This document shows positions 44,747 to 53,799 of a DNA stretch of 64,000 nt, piece after piece (positions within the stretch are counted from its first letter, which is position 1; each line of letters opens with the position of its first letter). This stretch comes from Rhodalgimonas zhirmunskyi (GTDB lineage: Bacteria; Pseudomonadota; Alphaproteobacteria; Rhodobacterales; Rhodobacteraceae): the NCBI GenBank assembly GCA_030848925.1, contig JANFFA010000004.1, positions 248,001 through 312,000 of the forward strand, in the 5' to 3' direction. Position numbers and translations under genes: made by a program. Under the pieces are notes generated by a model that was not told the origin of the DNA, did no database searches, and saw only the letters and a list, made by a program, of their open reading frames with translations.

Positions 44747-45517
44747 TCAAACCACGCCGTCGGTCTCGATCTTGACCAGCGTGCCGCAATGCTTGCAATG
44801 CACCGCATCCGGATCATGCAGTTTCAGCCCACAGGTCGGGCAGGTATAGCGCACCTTGCGCGGCCGAAAGAGCGCGGTCGCCAATCGCAGGAACAGCGTG
44901 ATCCCCACGATCATCACCGCCACCGAAAGCAACCGCCCCCCCGTTCCGTTCAAGGTGATATCGCCGAACCCCGTCGTGGTCAGCGTTGTCACCGTGAAGT
45001 AAAGCGCATCGGCATAATTCCCGATCTGCACGTTGCGGCCATACTGTGTGGTATAGATCAGCCCCGTCATCACGAAGAGAAAGACCACAAGGTTGATCAG
45101 GGCGAGGATCACATCCTCATTGTCACGGAAATATTTGAAATCGCGCCGCAAGCGGCTGGCCATCTGATAGGTGTGCAACAGCCGCAAGGTGCGCAAAATT
45201 CTCAGGAAACCAAAGCCCTCGCCCGCAATCGGCGCAAGGAAGGACAGCACTGCCACCAAATCCGCCCAGGTCGCCAACCGCAGCAGAAACCGCCCCCTGT
45301 CATGCTGGATCAGAAGCCGGGCAATGAAATCCACAAGGATAACGACGCCGATCACCGCATCGATGACCTCGATCGTCAGGGTATGGGCAAAGAACGAGGT
45401 GACGATGACAAACGCGATTGTCACAAGATCGAAAATCAACAAACCATAGCGAAAGACATGCGCGCGGCGGGTATGGCCTTCGTAAAGCTCATACAGAATC
45501 GAAAATTTCCGGGTCAT
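44747..45517 (-). CDS. Voltage-gated K+ channel-like ion transporter with zinc-ribbon tail
   Basis: A 256-residue six-helix channel. S4 is seen as FLRILRTLRLLHTYQ with arginines at 106, 109 and 112; the pore loop has the selectivity filter TTGFGD (181-186, in TVTTLTTTGFGDITL). After S6 the short cytosolic tail has a CPTCG...CKHCG zinc-ribbon (Cys226, Cys229, Cys241, Cys244). No cyclic-nucleotide domain. The filter predicts K+ selectivity; the ribbon suggests gating or assembly by metal, which is an inference. Confidence 0.9.
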   Translation of the reverse strand: MTRKFSILYELYEGHTRRAHVFRYGLLIFDLVTIAFVIVTSFFAHTLTIEVIDAVIGVVILVDFIARLLIQHDRGRFLLRLATWADLVAVLSFLAPIAGEGFGFLRILRTLRLLHTYQMASRLRRDFKYFRDNEDVILALINLVVFLFVMTGLIYTTQYGRNVQIGNYADALYFTVTTLTTTGFGDITLNGTGGRLLSVAVMIVGITLFLRLATALFRPRKVRYTCPTCGLKLHDPDAVHCKHCGTLVKIETDGVV

Positions 45518-45698
45518 CTCAACGCGCGCCCCTTTTGCAGGTCGCCCTGTCGCAGGGCGTTTTGCGATAAAAGGCCAAAAGCATTGCTTTTTCCAGCCCC
45601 TTAAACGCGATCACCCGCAAGCCTTGCGACCTGCGGGTGACCTGCCCGGCAGCGCCCCGGGGGTGGGACAACAACTGCCGGATCACTGCCCTTCCGGC

Positions 45699-46265
45699 TT
45701 ACATCTTCGGCAGGAGCACGCCGTCGATGACATGGATGACGCCATTGGATTGCTTGACGTCGGGAATGGTGACCAGTGCGGTGCCACCATTTTCGTCGGT
45801 CAACTCAATCGTGCCGCCAGCCATCTTGGCCTTGAGGACACAACCGCCCACGGTTGCCACGTCATGCTCACCGCCATCGTCCGCGATCATCTTGCCGATC
45901 GCATCCGACATCGCATCTGCCGCAACAACGTGGCAGGTCAGGATCTTGGTGAGCGTTTCCTTGTTCTCGGGCTTGAGCAGCGTCTCGACCGTGCCATCCG
46001 GCAGCTTGGCGAAGGCGTCATTGGTCGGTGCAAAGACGGTAAACGGACCCGGCCCGCTCAGCGTATCGACAAGACCCGCAGCGGTCACGGCCGCAACCAG
46101 CGTGGTGTGATCTTTCGAATTCACGGCGTTCTCGACGATGTTCTTGGAGGGAAGCATCTCGGCGCCGCCAACCATTGTCGCGTGCGACCCGGCAAAGGCA
46201 GCCGGGGCAACGCCCAGCGACAGGACACCAGCGATCAGGCTTGCGGATACAGTGTTGAGCTTCAT
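45699..46265 (-). CDS. Exported fasciclin-domain protein
   Basis: A 188-residue protein with a signal peptide (MKLNTVSASLIAGVLSLGVA, cleavage near AFA-GSH) and one fasciclin (FAS1) domain: TLVAAVTAAGLVDTLSGPGP followed by FTVFAPTNDAFAKLP, then LTCHVVAADAMS and the end NGVIHVIDGVLLPKM. Such domains mediate adhesion or matrix interaction; the exact role is unknown. ATG 46265 follows AGAAGGAG. The promoter lies in the 278 bp between it and cobS. Confidence 0.9.
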   Translation of the reverse strand: MKLNTVSASLIAGVLSLGVAPAAFAGSHATMVGGAEMLPSKNIVENAVNSKDHTTLVAAVTAAGLVDTLSGPGPFTVFAPTNDAFAKLPDGTVETLLKPENKETLTKILTCHVVAADAMSDAIGKMIADDGGEHDVATVGGCVLKAKMAGGTIELTDENGGTALVTIPDVKQSNGVIHVIDGVLLPKM

Positions 46266-46543
46266 GAATTTTCTCCTTCTCTCTCTCACCACAATGGCGA
46301 GGGTATGCTAGGACTACGGAGCAGCCTTCACACCGGATCAGTCTCATGTCGCCCTCTCACGCCTCTGTGAATATCCGTGTGCCGCAGGGAGGGGCGAACC
46401 GGATGCTTCGCTGCGTCATTTCCCCCCTCTGCGGCTCTGTCATCCGCCTGCCTCTTGCCCTTGGTTGCGTTTTGATGCACCACAAGGCGAAATATCGCAG
46501 GCGCGGCATCCGTCCGGGCCGATTGGACAGGTAAGGAAATCAG

Positions 46544-47530
46544 ATGGCCGACGGATCGCTCGACAGCAACGCAAAACCCACCGAGGATATCTCGGTCCGC
46601 GATGTGTTTGGCATCGACACCGACATGAAGATCAAGGGCTTTGCAGAACCAACCGATCGCGTGCCCGAACTCGATCCGACCTACAAGTTCGATCCCGACA
46701 CCACCCTCGCCATCCTTGCCGGCTTCAGCCACAACCGCCGCGTCATGATCCAAGGCTATCACGGCACGGGCAAATCCACCCATATCGAACAGGTCGCCGC
46801 GCGGCTGAACTGGCCCTGTGTGCGCGTCAACCTCGACAGCCACATTTCGCGGATCGACCTGATCGGCAAGGACGCGATCAAGCTGAAAGACGGCGTTCAG
46901 GTCACCGAATTCCACGAAGGCATCCTGCCTTGGGCGCTGCGCCACCCCACCGCAATCGTGTTCGATGAATACGATGCTGGCCGTGCCGACGTGATGTTCG
47001 TGATCCAGCGGATCCTCGAACATGATGGCAAGCTGACCCTGCTCGACCAGAACGAGGTGATCACGCCGCACCCCTATTTCCGCCTGTTCGCCACCGCCAA
47101 CACCGTCGGCCTCGGCGATACCACCGGCCTCTATCACGGCGTTCAGCAGATCAACCAGGCCCAGATGGACCGTTGGAGCCTTGTCGCCACGCTCAACTAC
47201 CTCAGCCACGATGCCGAGACGATGATCGTGCTGTCCAAGAACCCGCATTTCAACACCGAGAAGGGCCGCAAGCAGATCGCCCAGATGGTGACCGTGGCCG
47301 ACCTGACCCGGACCGCCTTCATGAACGGGGATCTTTCCACCGTCATGTCGCCGCGGACCGTGATCAACTGGGCTCAAAACGCCGAAATCTTCCGTGATAT
47401 CGGCTACGCCTTCCGCGTCAGCTTCCTCAACAAATGTGACGAGCTTGAGCGCCAGACAGTCGCCGAATTCTACCAGCGCTGCTTTGACGAAGAACTGCCT
47501 GAAAGCGCCGCCAGCCTCAGCCTCGGATGA
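46544..47530 (+). CDS. cobS: Aerobic cobaltochelatase subunit CobS
   Basis: A 328-residue AAA+ ATPase that with CobT forms the chaperone complex of CobN, inserting cobalt into hydrogenobyrinate diamide. Walker A is GYHGTGKS (71-78), Walker [10 protein letters not shown], and [11 protein letters not shown] covers sensor 1. AAGGA precedes ATG 46544. The 278-bp upstream region shows no B12-box or cobalamin riboswitch. cobN is not in this window, while cobT lies about 1 kb downstream. Confidence 0.97.
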   Translation: MADGSLDSNAKPTEDISVRDVFGIDTDMKIKGFAEPTDRVPELDPTYKFDPDTTLAILAGFSHNRRVMIQGYHGTGKSTHIEQVAARLNWPCVRVNLDSHISRIDLIGKDAIKLKDGVQVTEFHEGILPWALRHPTAIVFDEYDAGRADVMFVIQRILEHDGKLTLLDQNEVITPHPYFRLFATANTVGLGDTTGLYHGVQQINQAQMDRWSLVATLNYLSHDAETMIVLSKNPHFNTEKGRKQIAQMVTVADLTRTAFMNGDLSTVMSPRTVINWAQNAEIFRDIGYAFRVSFLNKCDELERQTVAEFYQRCFDEELPESAASLSLG

Positions 47531-48126
47531 GTCTGGCCGGGTCCAAAGTGGCATGGTCGCGGCGGCGAATGATCTTCGCCGCCCTCAAGGCCACCGGTGT
47601 CCTGTTCTTCTTGCTGCTCGCGTTTCTCGCCTACCTGCAACTCAGCGGTAATTTCCACGAAGTGCGCAAGGGCGAGCTTTACCGCTCGGCCCAGCCTTCT
47701 GCCGATATGCTTGCGGCCTTTTCGCAAGAGCACGGCGGAAAATCCGTGATCAACCTGCGTGGCGCCGCCCCCGGCGCAGACTGGTACGAGGAAGAACTCG
47801 CCGCGACAAAACAAGCCGGCCTCGAACACTTCGATTTCCAGATGTCCGCGACCCATCATTTTGAACCCGCGAAAGCCGAGGCGCTGATCGCGTTGATGAA
47901 AGCCGCGCCCAAGCCCCTGCTCATTCATTGCAAAAGCGGGGCTGACCGCACCGGATTCGCCAGCATGATCTACCTCATGGCCCTCACCGACGTCGGCGAA
48001 GGGCAATCCGAACGGCAACTTTCGGTCCGATACGGGCATATCGGTATCCCCATGCTGTCACAGGCTTGGCCAATGGATGAAAGCTGGGAAGAGTTCGAAC
48101 AATCCATCGGCCTAACCGGCACCTGA
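47527..48126 (+). CDS. Membrane-anchored tyrosine/dual-specificity phosphatase-like protein
   Basis: A 199-residue protein that overlaps the cobS stop by 4 bp (ATGA), so it is translationally coupled. One membrane helix (about 20-39) is followed by a phosphatase domain with the P-loop HCKSGADR (Cys135-x5-Arg141), the signature of cysteine-based phosphatases. It matches the DSP/tyrosine phosphatase group that follows RSAQPS (residues 53-58). Substrate is unknown: a phosphoprotein, phosphoinositide-like or polyphosphorylated molecule. Its presence inside the cobS-cobT pair is unexpected. Confidence 0.88.
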   Translation: MSLAGSKVAWSRRRMIFAALKATGVLFFLLLAFLAYLQLSGNFHEVRKGELYRSAQPSADMLAAFSQEHGGKSVINLRGAAPGADWYEEELAATKQAGLEHFDFQMSATHHFEPAKAEALIALMKAAPKPLLIHCKSGADRTGFASMIYLMALTDVGEGQSERQLSVRYGHIGIPMLSQAWPMDESWEEFEQSIGLTGT

Positions 48127-48324
48127 TCCGTCGGGGGCATTGCCCACGCCGCTCACTTCGCCGCTCCCCCTGATTTCCACCCGCGCCGCTGTGAGCGTCG
48201 CCATCCGTGCGATCCGGCCGATTTGCACGGCAAGGTCATCAACACGCGACTCGATTCCGTCCAGTCGGGCACTGATTATCCCCAAATCAGGCTGGTTTTC
48301 GCTGTTTTGCGCATCGTAACTCAT
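48112..48324 (-). CDS. Small coiled-coil protein, 70 residues
   Basis: A 70-residue protein with ATG 48324 preceded by AGGAG. The sequence IISARLDGIESRVDDLAVQI is a heptad-patterned coiled coil, followed by a Gly/Ser tail. No motif is recognised. It is antisense to the end of the phosphatase-like gene by 15 bp. It may be an oligomerising adaptor, but the assignment rests only on the ribosome binding site and coiled-coil pattern. Confidence 0.6.
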   Translation of the reverse strand: MSYDAQNSENQPDLGIISARLDGIESRVDDLAVQIGRIARMATLTAARVEIRGSGEVSGVGNAPDGSGAG

Positions 48325-48511
48325 CCGGTTCTCCTGAATTCTGCCCCCAGAATGTGCCATCCCCGCATGAAGATTTACTTGATGCTGCCGCGCCTCATCC
48401 TTCCCCGCTCCTGTGCCGTCATTATCCGGGCTGGTTGGCTTGTGCGTCCCTCACCCAGATTTGCGCTGATTCTACCTTGCAGCGCTCGCGCCGAGGCCCG
48501 ATAACAGGCGC

Positions 48512-50389
48512 ATGAAGAAGCCAAGCGATAATCCGGCCGATCCGTTCAAGAAGGCCCTCGCCGAAGCCACCAAGGTGATGGCCGACGATCCCGAACTGAC
48601 GGTCTCTTACACCGTTGATCCCTCTGGGCTCGCGGGCGACTCCATGCGCCTGCCACAGGTCAGCCGCCGGATGACCCGCGAAGAGGTTCTGCTGGCGCGC
48701 GGCACGGCAGACGCGCTGGCGCTGCGCCACAAGTATCACGACGCTGGCACCCACGCGCGTTACTCCCCCGAGGGCGATCTCGCGCGCGATATCTACGAGG
48801 CGATGGAAACCGCCCGCTGCGAAGCGATGGGCGCGCGCGACATGCCCGGCACCGCAGGCAACATCGACGCCAAGATCGCCGACGACGCGGGCCGTCGCGG
48901 CTATGGCAGCATCACCGACGCCGCCGAAGCGCCGCTTGCGGCCGCCGCAGGGTATCTCATCCGCCACCTCGCCACCGGCCGTGACCTGCCCGAAGGCGCG
49001 CGCAACATCATGGAACTGCGCCAAGGCTTCATCGAAGAGCAAGCCGGCGAAACCCTCGAAGGCCTGCAGGAAAAGCTGGCCGACCAATCCGATTTCGCCC
49101 GCTTCGCCCGCCAGGTGATCCGCGATCTGGGCTATGGCGATCAACTGGGCGAAGATCCCGACGCCTCGGATGACGAGTCCGAAGAAGATCAGGACGATCA
49201 GAACCAGGATCAGGAACAAGACGAAGAAGACGGCGACGAACAGTCCCAAGAGGACAGCGGCGAAGCCGATCCCGAACAGAGCCAAGACGAACAGCAAGAC
49301 GCCACCGAGGCCCAGGTCTCGATGGACGAAATGGCCGAAGACGAAATGTCGGACGAGGCCGAAATGCCCGAGGGCGAAGCCCCGCTCGAGCCACCGCCCC
49401 CCGCGCCGATCTCGGATGCCGATCCGGATTACAAGGCGTTCGAGACCGAGTTCGACGAAGAAATCGCCGCCGAAGATCTGGCCGAACCGGCCGAATTGGA
49501 ACGCCTGCGCGCCTATCTCGATCAGCAACTCGAACCACTCAAAGGCGCTGTTTCGCGGCTCGCCAACAAGCTGCAACGCCGCCTTCAGGCGCAACAGAAT
49601 CGCTCGTGGGAGTTTGACCTCGAAGAGGGCATCCTCGACGCAGGCCGCCTTGCCCGCGTGGTGGCCAACCCGACCACCCCGCTCAGCTTCAAGCGCGAAA
49701 AGGATATGGAGTTCCGCGACACCGTCGTCACGCTCCTGCTCGACAATTCCGGTTCGATGCGCGGACGTCCCATCTCCATCGCCGCGATCTGCGCCGATGT
49801 TCTGGCCCGCACGCTGGAACGCTGCGACGTGAAGGTCGAGATCCTCGGTTTCACCACCCGCGCGTGGAAAGGCGGACAAAGCCGCGAGAAATGGCTCAAC
49901 GAAGGCCGCCCGCAGCAACCCGGTCGCCTCAATGACCTGCGCCACATCATCTACAAACGCGCCGATGCCCCATGGCGACGTGCGCACCCCAACCTCGGGC
50001 TGATGATGAAAGAAGGGCTGTTGAAGGAAAACATCGACGGCGAGGCGCTCGAATGGGCGCACCGCCGCATGTCGCAACGCCCCGAGGCGCGCAAGATCAT
50101 GATGGTGATCTCGGACGGCGCCCCGGTCGATGATTCCACTTTGTCGGTAAACCCGGCTAACTACCTTGAAAAACACCTGCGCGACGTGATCGCCATGATC
50201 GAAAAGCGCAAACAGGTCGAGCTTTTGGCCATCGGCATCGGCCATGACGTGACCCGCTATTACGATCGCGCGGTCACCATCACCGATGTTGAACAACTCG
50301 CCGGCGCCATGACCGAACAACTCGCCGCATTGTTCGATCACGACCCGCGCGCGCGCGCCCGTTTCTCGGGAATCCGCAAGGCCATCTGA
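48512..50389 (+). CDS. cobT: Aerobic cobaltochelatase subunit CobT
   Basis: A 625-residue cobaltochelatase subunit. The N-terminal part resembles the CobT family; a long acidic Asp/Glu/Gln stretch (about 205-290) separates it from a C-terminal von Willebrand A domain with an intact MIDAS motif ([14 protein letters not shown], about 410). MIDAS metal binding supports interaction with CobN. About 390 bp separate it from cobS, with the phosphatase-like gene and an antisense small gene between. No strong ribosome binding site precedes ATG 48512. A hairpin repeat follows. Confidence 0.96.
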   Translation: MKKPSDNPADPFKKALAEATKVMADDPELTVSYTVDPSGLAGDSMRLPQVSRRMTREEVLLARGTADALALRHKYHDAGTHARYSPEGDLARDIYEAMETARCEAMGARDMPGTAGNIDAKIADDAGRRGYGSITDAAEAPLAAAAGYLIRHLATGRDLPEGARNIMELRQGFIEEQAGETLEGLQEKLADQSDFARFARQVIRDLGYGDQLGEDPDASDDESEEDQDDQNQDQEQDEEDGDEQSQEDSGEADPEQSQDEQQDATEAQVSMDEMAEDEMSDEAEMPEGEAPLEPPPPAPISDADPDYKAFETEFDEEIAAEDLAEPAELERLRAYLDQQLEPLKGAVSRLANKLQRRLQAQQNRSWEFDLEEGILDAGRLARVVANPTTPLSFKREKDMEFRDTVVTLLLDNSGSMRGRPISIAAICADVLARTLERCDVKVEILGFTTRAWKGGQSREKWLNEGRPQQPGRLNDLRHIIYKRADAPWRRAHPNLGLMMKEGLLKENIDGEALEWAHRRMSQRPEARKIMMVISDGAPVDDSTLSVNPANYLEKHLRDVIAMIEKRKQVELLAIGIGHDVTRYYDRAVTITDVEQLAGAMTEQLAALFDHDPRARARFSGIRKAI

Positions 50390-50419
50390 CCGGCATGCCC
50401 GGCTTGGCCCGTTGCATTT

Positions 50420-50480
50420 GAGTATTTTCAGAAAAATGAAAGGGGCGCGGGCCGTTCCTTTCATTTTTCCATAAATACTC
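50420..50480 (+). repeat. Inverted-repeat element after cobT
   Basis: Two 24-nt arms, 50420-50443 and 50457-50480, match as inverted repeats at 21 of 24 positions (mismatches in one 3-nt block), forming a long hairpin around a GC-rich loop. The right arm (CCTTTCATTTTTCCATAAAT plus ACTC) recurs almost exactly at 4580-4603. It lies just after the cobT stop. Confidence 0.7.
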
Positions 50481-50582
50481 GCGCCGCAGGCTTCCGACAT
50501 CTACGCTTGGTGCACCCTATTCTGGCCTTGCACCCCGGCGGCAATCGCGGCTCAATACAGGCCAAAGCGCGAAGGAGAGCCC

Positions 50583-52391
50583 ATGTTCCAATCATTCGAG
50601 GACACCGCCAGCCCCGATCAGGGCCCGCCCCGTCTTGCCGCCCTGCGCGAGGCGATGGCACAGGCCCGGGTCAGTGCTTTTCTGGTGCCCCGCGCCGATG
50701 CGCATCAGGGCGAATACGTCGCCCCGCATGACGAACGGCTTTCATGGCTCACCGGCTTTACCGGCTCGGCCGGGTTCTGCGCGGTGTTGCCCGACATTGC
50801 CGGCGTATTCGTCGACGGGCGCTATCGCACACAGGTCAAGCGACAAGTCGATCTCGCGCGTTTCACCCCGGTCGACTGGCCCGAGGTGCAATTGGCCGAC
50901 TGGCTGGTTGAAAAGCTGCCCGAGGGCAGCATCGTGGGCTATGACGCTTGGCTGCATGTGCCGGATGAAATCGACCGGCTGGAAGAGGCTGGCGCGCCCC
51001 ACGGTATTGGCTTCAAGCCTATTCAGAACCTTGTCGATCACATCTGGCCGGATCAGCCTGCGCCGCCACTGGGCCCGATCATGCCCTATCCGGACGAACT
51101 TGCCGGCGAGAGCCACGCAAGCAAACGCACGCGCCTTTCGGCGGAGCTGCGAGCCGCGGGTCAATCGGCGGCGGTGATCACCCTGCCCGACAGCATCGCC
51201 TGGCTGCTCAATATCCGCGGCGCGGACATTCCGCGCAACCCGGTGCCACATGCCTTTGCCATCCTGCGCGCTGATGGCCATGTCGCGCTGTTCACCGACC
51301 CGGCCAAGGCCGACGATACGCTGCGCGCTCACTTGGGCGACGAGGTCACTTTGCGGCCGTGGTCCGGCTTCCTGCCGATGCTGCGCACGCTTGACGGCAC
51401 CATCCGCCTCGACCCCAAGACCGCGCCCGTGGCCGTGCTCCATGCCCTGTCCGAAGACGGCAAGGACATCGCGCTCGCCGACGACCCTTGCATCTTGCCC
51501 AAGGCCCGCAAGACCACCGCCGAAATCGCGGCCACGCAAGAGGCGCACCTGCGCGACGGCGCAGCAATGGTCGAATTCCTCATGTGGTTCGACGCCCAAC
51601 CGCCGGGCACCCTGACCGAGATCGACATTGTCACCAACCTTGAAGGCGCGCGCCGCGCCACCAACGCGCTGCGCGACATTTCCTTCGATACGATCGCCGG
51701 CACCGGTCCCAACGGCGCGGTGATGCATTACCGCGTGACCGAGGACAGCAACAGCCGCCTCGAAGAGGGCGAGCTGATCGTCGTCGACAGCGGCGGTCAG
51801 TATCTCGACGGCACCACCGACATCACCCGCACCCTGCCTATCGGACAGGTCGGAGAAGAGGAACGCACCGCTTTTACCCGCGTTCTCAAGGGCATGATCG
51901 CGATTTCTCGCGCCCGCTTCCCCAAGGGTCTTGCGGGCCGTGATCTGGACGCGCTGGCACGCTATCCGCTTTGGCTGGCCGGGCAGGATTTCAACCACGG
52001 CACCGGCCACGGCGTCGGCGTCTACCTCTGCGTTCACGAGGGGCCGCAACGGCTTTCGCGGGTCTCTACCACCCCACTCGCGCCGGGCATGATCCTGTCG
52101 AACGAACCGGGGTATTACCGCGAAGGGGCCTTCGGCATCCGGATCGAAAACCTGATCGTCGTGCAAGAGGCGGGCGCGCTCGACGGGGCCGATGATCGCG
52201 CAATGTATGACTTCCTGACGCTCACTTGGGTGCCGATCGACCGCCGGTTGATTGTTTCTGAAATGCTGGACGCAGGCGAAATTGCGTGGCTCAATCAGTA
52301 TCACGCCACGTGCCGCGACAAAATCAGCCCTCGGGTTTCCCCAAGAGCTGCGCTATGGTTGCAGGAAGCAACCGCGCCGCTTCAAGCGTGA
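50583..52391 (+). CDS. Aminopeptidase P family protein (Xaa-Pro aminopeptidase, M24)
   Basis: A 602-residue protein with the three-domain layout of eukaryote-like APP1: N-terminal creatinase-like parts and a pita-bread metallopeptidase domain. Metal ligands: two Asp in VVDSGGQYLDGTTDITRT, His in FNHGTGHGVGVYL, and two Glu in SNEPGYYREGAFGIRIENLI. It should cleave the bond between an N-terminal residue and proline. GGAGAG precedes ATG 50583. Confidence 0.93.
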   Translation: MFQSFEDTASPDQGPPRLAALREAMAQARVSAFLVPRADAHQGEYVAPHDERLSWLTGFTGSAGFCAVLPDIAGVFVDGRYRTQVKRQVDLARFTPVDWPEVQLADWLVEKLPEGSIVGYDAWLHVPDEIDRLEEAGAPHGIGFKPIQNLVDHIWPDQPAPPLGPIMPYPDELAGESHASKRTRLSAELRAAGQSAAVITLPDSIAWLLNIRGADIPRNPVPHAFAILRADGHVALFTDPAKADDTLRAHLGDEVTLRPWSGFLPMLRTLDGTIRLDPKTAPVAVLHALSEDGKDIALADDPCILPKARKTTAEIAATQEAHLRDGAAMVEFLMWFDAQPPGTLTEIDIVTNLEGARRATNALRDISFDTIAGTGPNGAVMHYRVTEDSNSRLEEGELIVVDSGGQYLDGTTDITRTLPIGQVGEEERTAFTRVLKGMIAISRARFPKGLAGRDLDALARYPLWLAGQDFNHGTGHGVGVYLCVHEGPQRLSRVSTTPLAPGMILSNEPGYYREGAFGIRIENLIVVQEAGALDGADDRAMYDFLTLTWVPIDRRLIVSEMLDAGEIAWLNQYHATCRDKISPRVSPRAALWLQEATAPLQA

Positions 52392-52496
52392 TAGGTTACA
52401 TAGTCGTTACGCGGCCAATTTATTCGAAGACCGTATCCCCCTGCCCTGAATAGCGGCAGGGCGTGACGGTTCTTTTATGGACATGAAGGGGAAGAG

Positions 52497-52847
52497 ATGT
52501 TGAGCACTGCGAAAATTACGATCCGGCAAGCGCCGGGCACATGGGTCGTGCGCGCCGGTGGCGCCGTTCTGGGTGAAACCCGCGCCGCACTGGAACTGAC
52601 CGAGGGAGAGTATCCACCGGTCATCTATTTCCCGCGCGAAGACATCGCGACGATCTTTCTGGAAGAGACCGATCACAGCACCCATTGCCCGCACAAGGGC
52701 GACGCGAGCTATTTTTCGATCGTCACCAAGTCAAAGACGATCCAGAACGCGGCCTGGTCTTACGAGGCACCGCTCGCGGATGTGTCGCGGATCAAGGATT
52801 ACCTCGCCTTCTACAAAAGTGACGAGGTCGCCGTCGAACGGGTCTGA
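52497..52847 (+). CDS. DUF427 domain protein
   Basis: A 116-residue single DUF427 domain: APGTWVVRAGGAVLGETRAA, YPPVIYFPREDIATIFLEET and the conserved HSTHCPHKGDASYFSI, then AAWSYEAPLADVSRIKDYLA. The THCPHKG segment, with Cys and His, is the family's likely functional site, but no activity is established. AAGGGG/AAGAG precedes ATG 52497. Convergent with the DapA-family gene, 36 bp away. Confidence 0.92.
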   Translation: MLSTAKITIRQAPGTWVVRAGGAVLGETRAALELTEGEYPPVIYFPREDIATIFLEETDHSTHCPHKGDASYFSIVTKSKTIQNAAWSYEAPLADVSRIKDYLAFYKSDEVAVERV

Positions 52848-52883
52848 CCGCAGAGCGCGGCGTCGCGCGCCAAGCACCACCGC

Positions 52884-53774
52884 TCAAAGCGCGCCGACAC
52901 GCTCCAGCACGGCTTTCACCGCCGCCACCTGCTCTGGGCCAAGCGCGGGTTGGGGCGGGGCCGGCTCTCCGCACTCAAACCCTTGCAGCCGAAGGCCGGC
53001 CTTCACCGCCCCGGCAAGGTTGAACTTCGCGAAAACCTGATTCACCGCCCAAAGCGCGCGCTGCAACTCCATCGCGGCATCCCATTCCCCAGCTTCGCAC
53101 AACTCGAACAGCCGCACGGACTGACGCGGGATCAGGCAGGACGGCCCGGCAAGCCAGCCCCGCCCCCCGATCAGCATCACGGCAGTGGTAATATGCGACG
53201 ACGCCGCGAAAACACCGATCCGCCCCTCGCACCGGTTAAGCATCGAAAGCAAACGGCCGGTGTTGGTCGACGCGTCCTTCACGAACAGGATGTTGGGATG
53301 ATGCGACAGTGCCTCGATCGCATCCAGCGTCAGGTCTGAGCGCTGGAAATTGGGGTTGGTATAGAGCGTCACGGGCAGGTCCGTTGCATCGGCCACAGCG
53401 GTGAAATAGTCGATCACGCCCTGATCTGGCACCGGGAAATAGGCCTCCATCACCGCCAAGATGCCATCCGCCCCCAGCGCGGCCCAGCGTTTTGCCTGCA
53501 TCTTCGCATCGCGGATCGTGGTCGCGGCAACCCCTGCAATCACTGGCACGCGCCCTGCGGCGGCGTCAACCGTCGCCGCAACGACACGCTCTTTCGCTGC
53601 GAAATCAAGATAAGCAAATTCCCCGGTCGACCCCAACGGCGTCAGCCCATGAACACCTTCCTTGATCAGGTGATCGCAAAGCCGTTTCAGCGCGGCTTCA
53701 TCCACCTCGCCACCCGCCGTCAGCGGCGTCGGCAGGTAGGGCACCACCCCCCGCAGGTTCCGAATATCGCTCAT
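52884..53774 (-). CDS. Dihydrodipicolinate synthase / N-acetylneuraminate lyase family aldolase
   Basis: A 296-residue TIM-barrel class I aldolase. The Schiff-base Lys is in ILFVKDAS and the conserved Tyr in [19 protein letters not shown] replaces the GTTGES of true DapA, so this is a family member with another 2-keto substrate (pyruvate condensation or a sugar-acid). ATG 53774 has GGAGG upstream. Separated by 25 bp from, and downstream of, the ClC gene on the - strand, so probably in one transcript; the connection is unexplained. Confidence 0.9.
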   Translation of the reverse strand: MSDIRNLRGVVPYLPTPLTAGGEVDEAALKRLCDHLIKEGVHGLTPLGSTGEFAYLDFAAKERVVAATVDAAAGRVPVIAGVAATTIRDAKMQAKRWAALGADGILAVMEAYFPVPDQGVIDYFTAVADATDLPVTLYTNPNFQRSDLTLDAIEALSHHPNILFVKDASTNTGRLLSMLNRCEGRIGVFAASSHITTAVMLIGGRGWLAGPSCLIPRQSVRLFELCEAGEWDAAMELQRALWAVNQVFAKFNLAGAVKAGLRLQGFECGEPAPPQPALGPEQVAAVKAVLERVGAL

Positions 53775-53799
53775 CTCACCGTCCTCCCCGACAGTCTGC

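Noticed and set aside
46346..46534. A 62-codon frame before cobS
   Set aside because: No ribosome binding site and Arg/Pro-rich product typical of a shadow frame.
46266..46543. A cobalamin riboswitch upstream of cobS
   Set aside because: No B12-box (GCCACTG) or the matching long stem is present, and the gap is mostly unstructured.
48422..50500. A 692-codon open frame on the - strand over cobT
   Set aside because: Antisense of the acidic cobT region (Phe/Leu/Gly-rich product); no start signal and cobT is certain.
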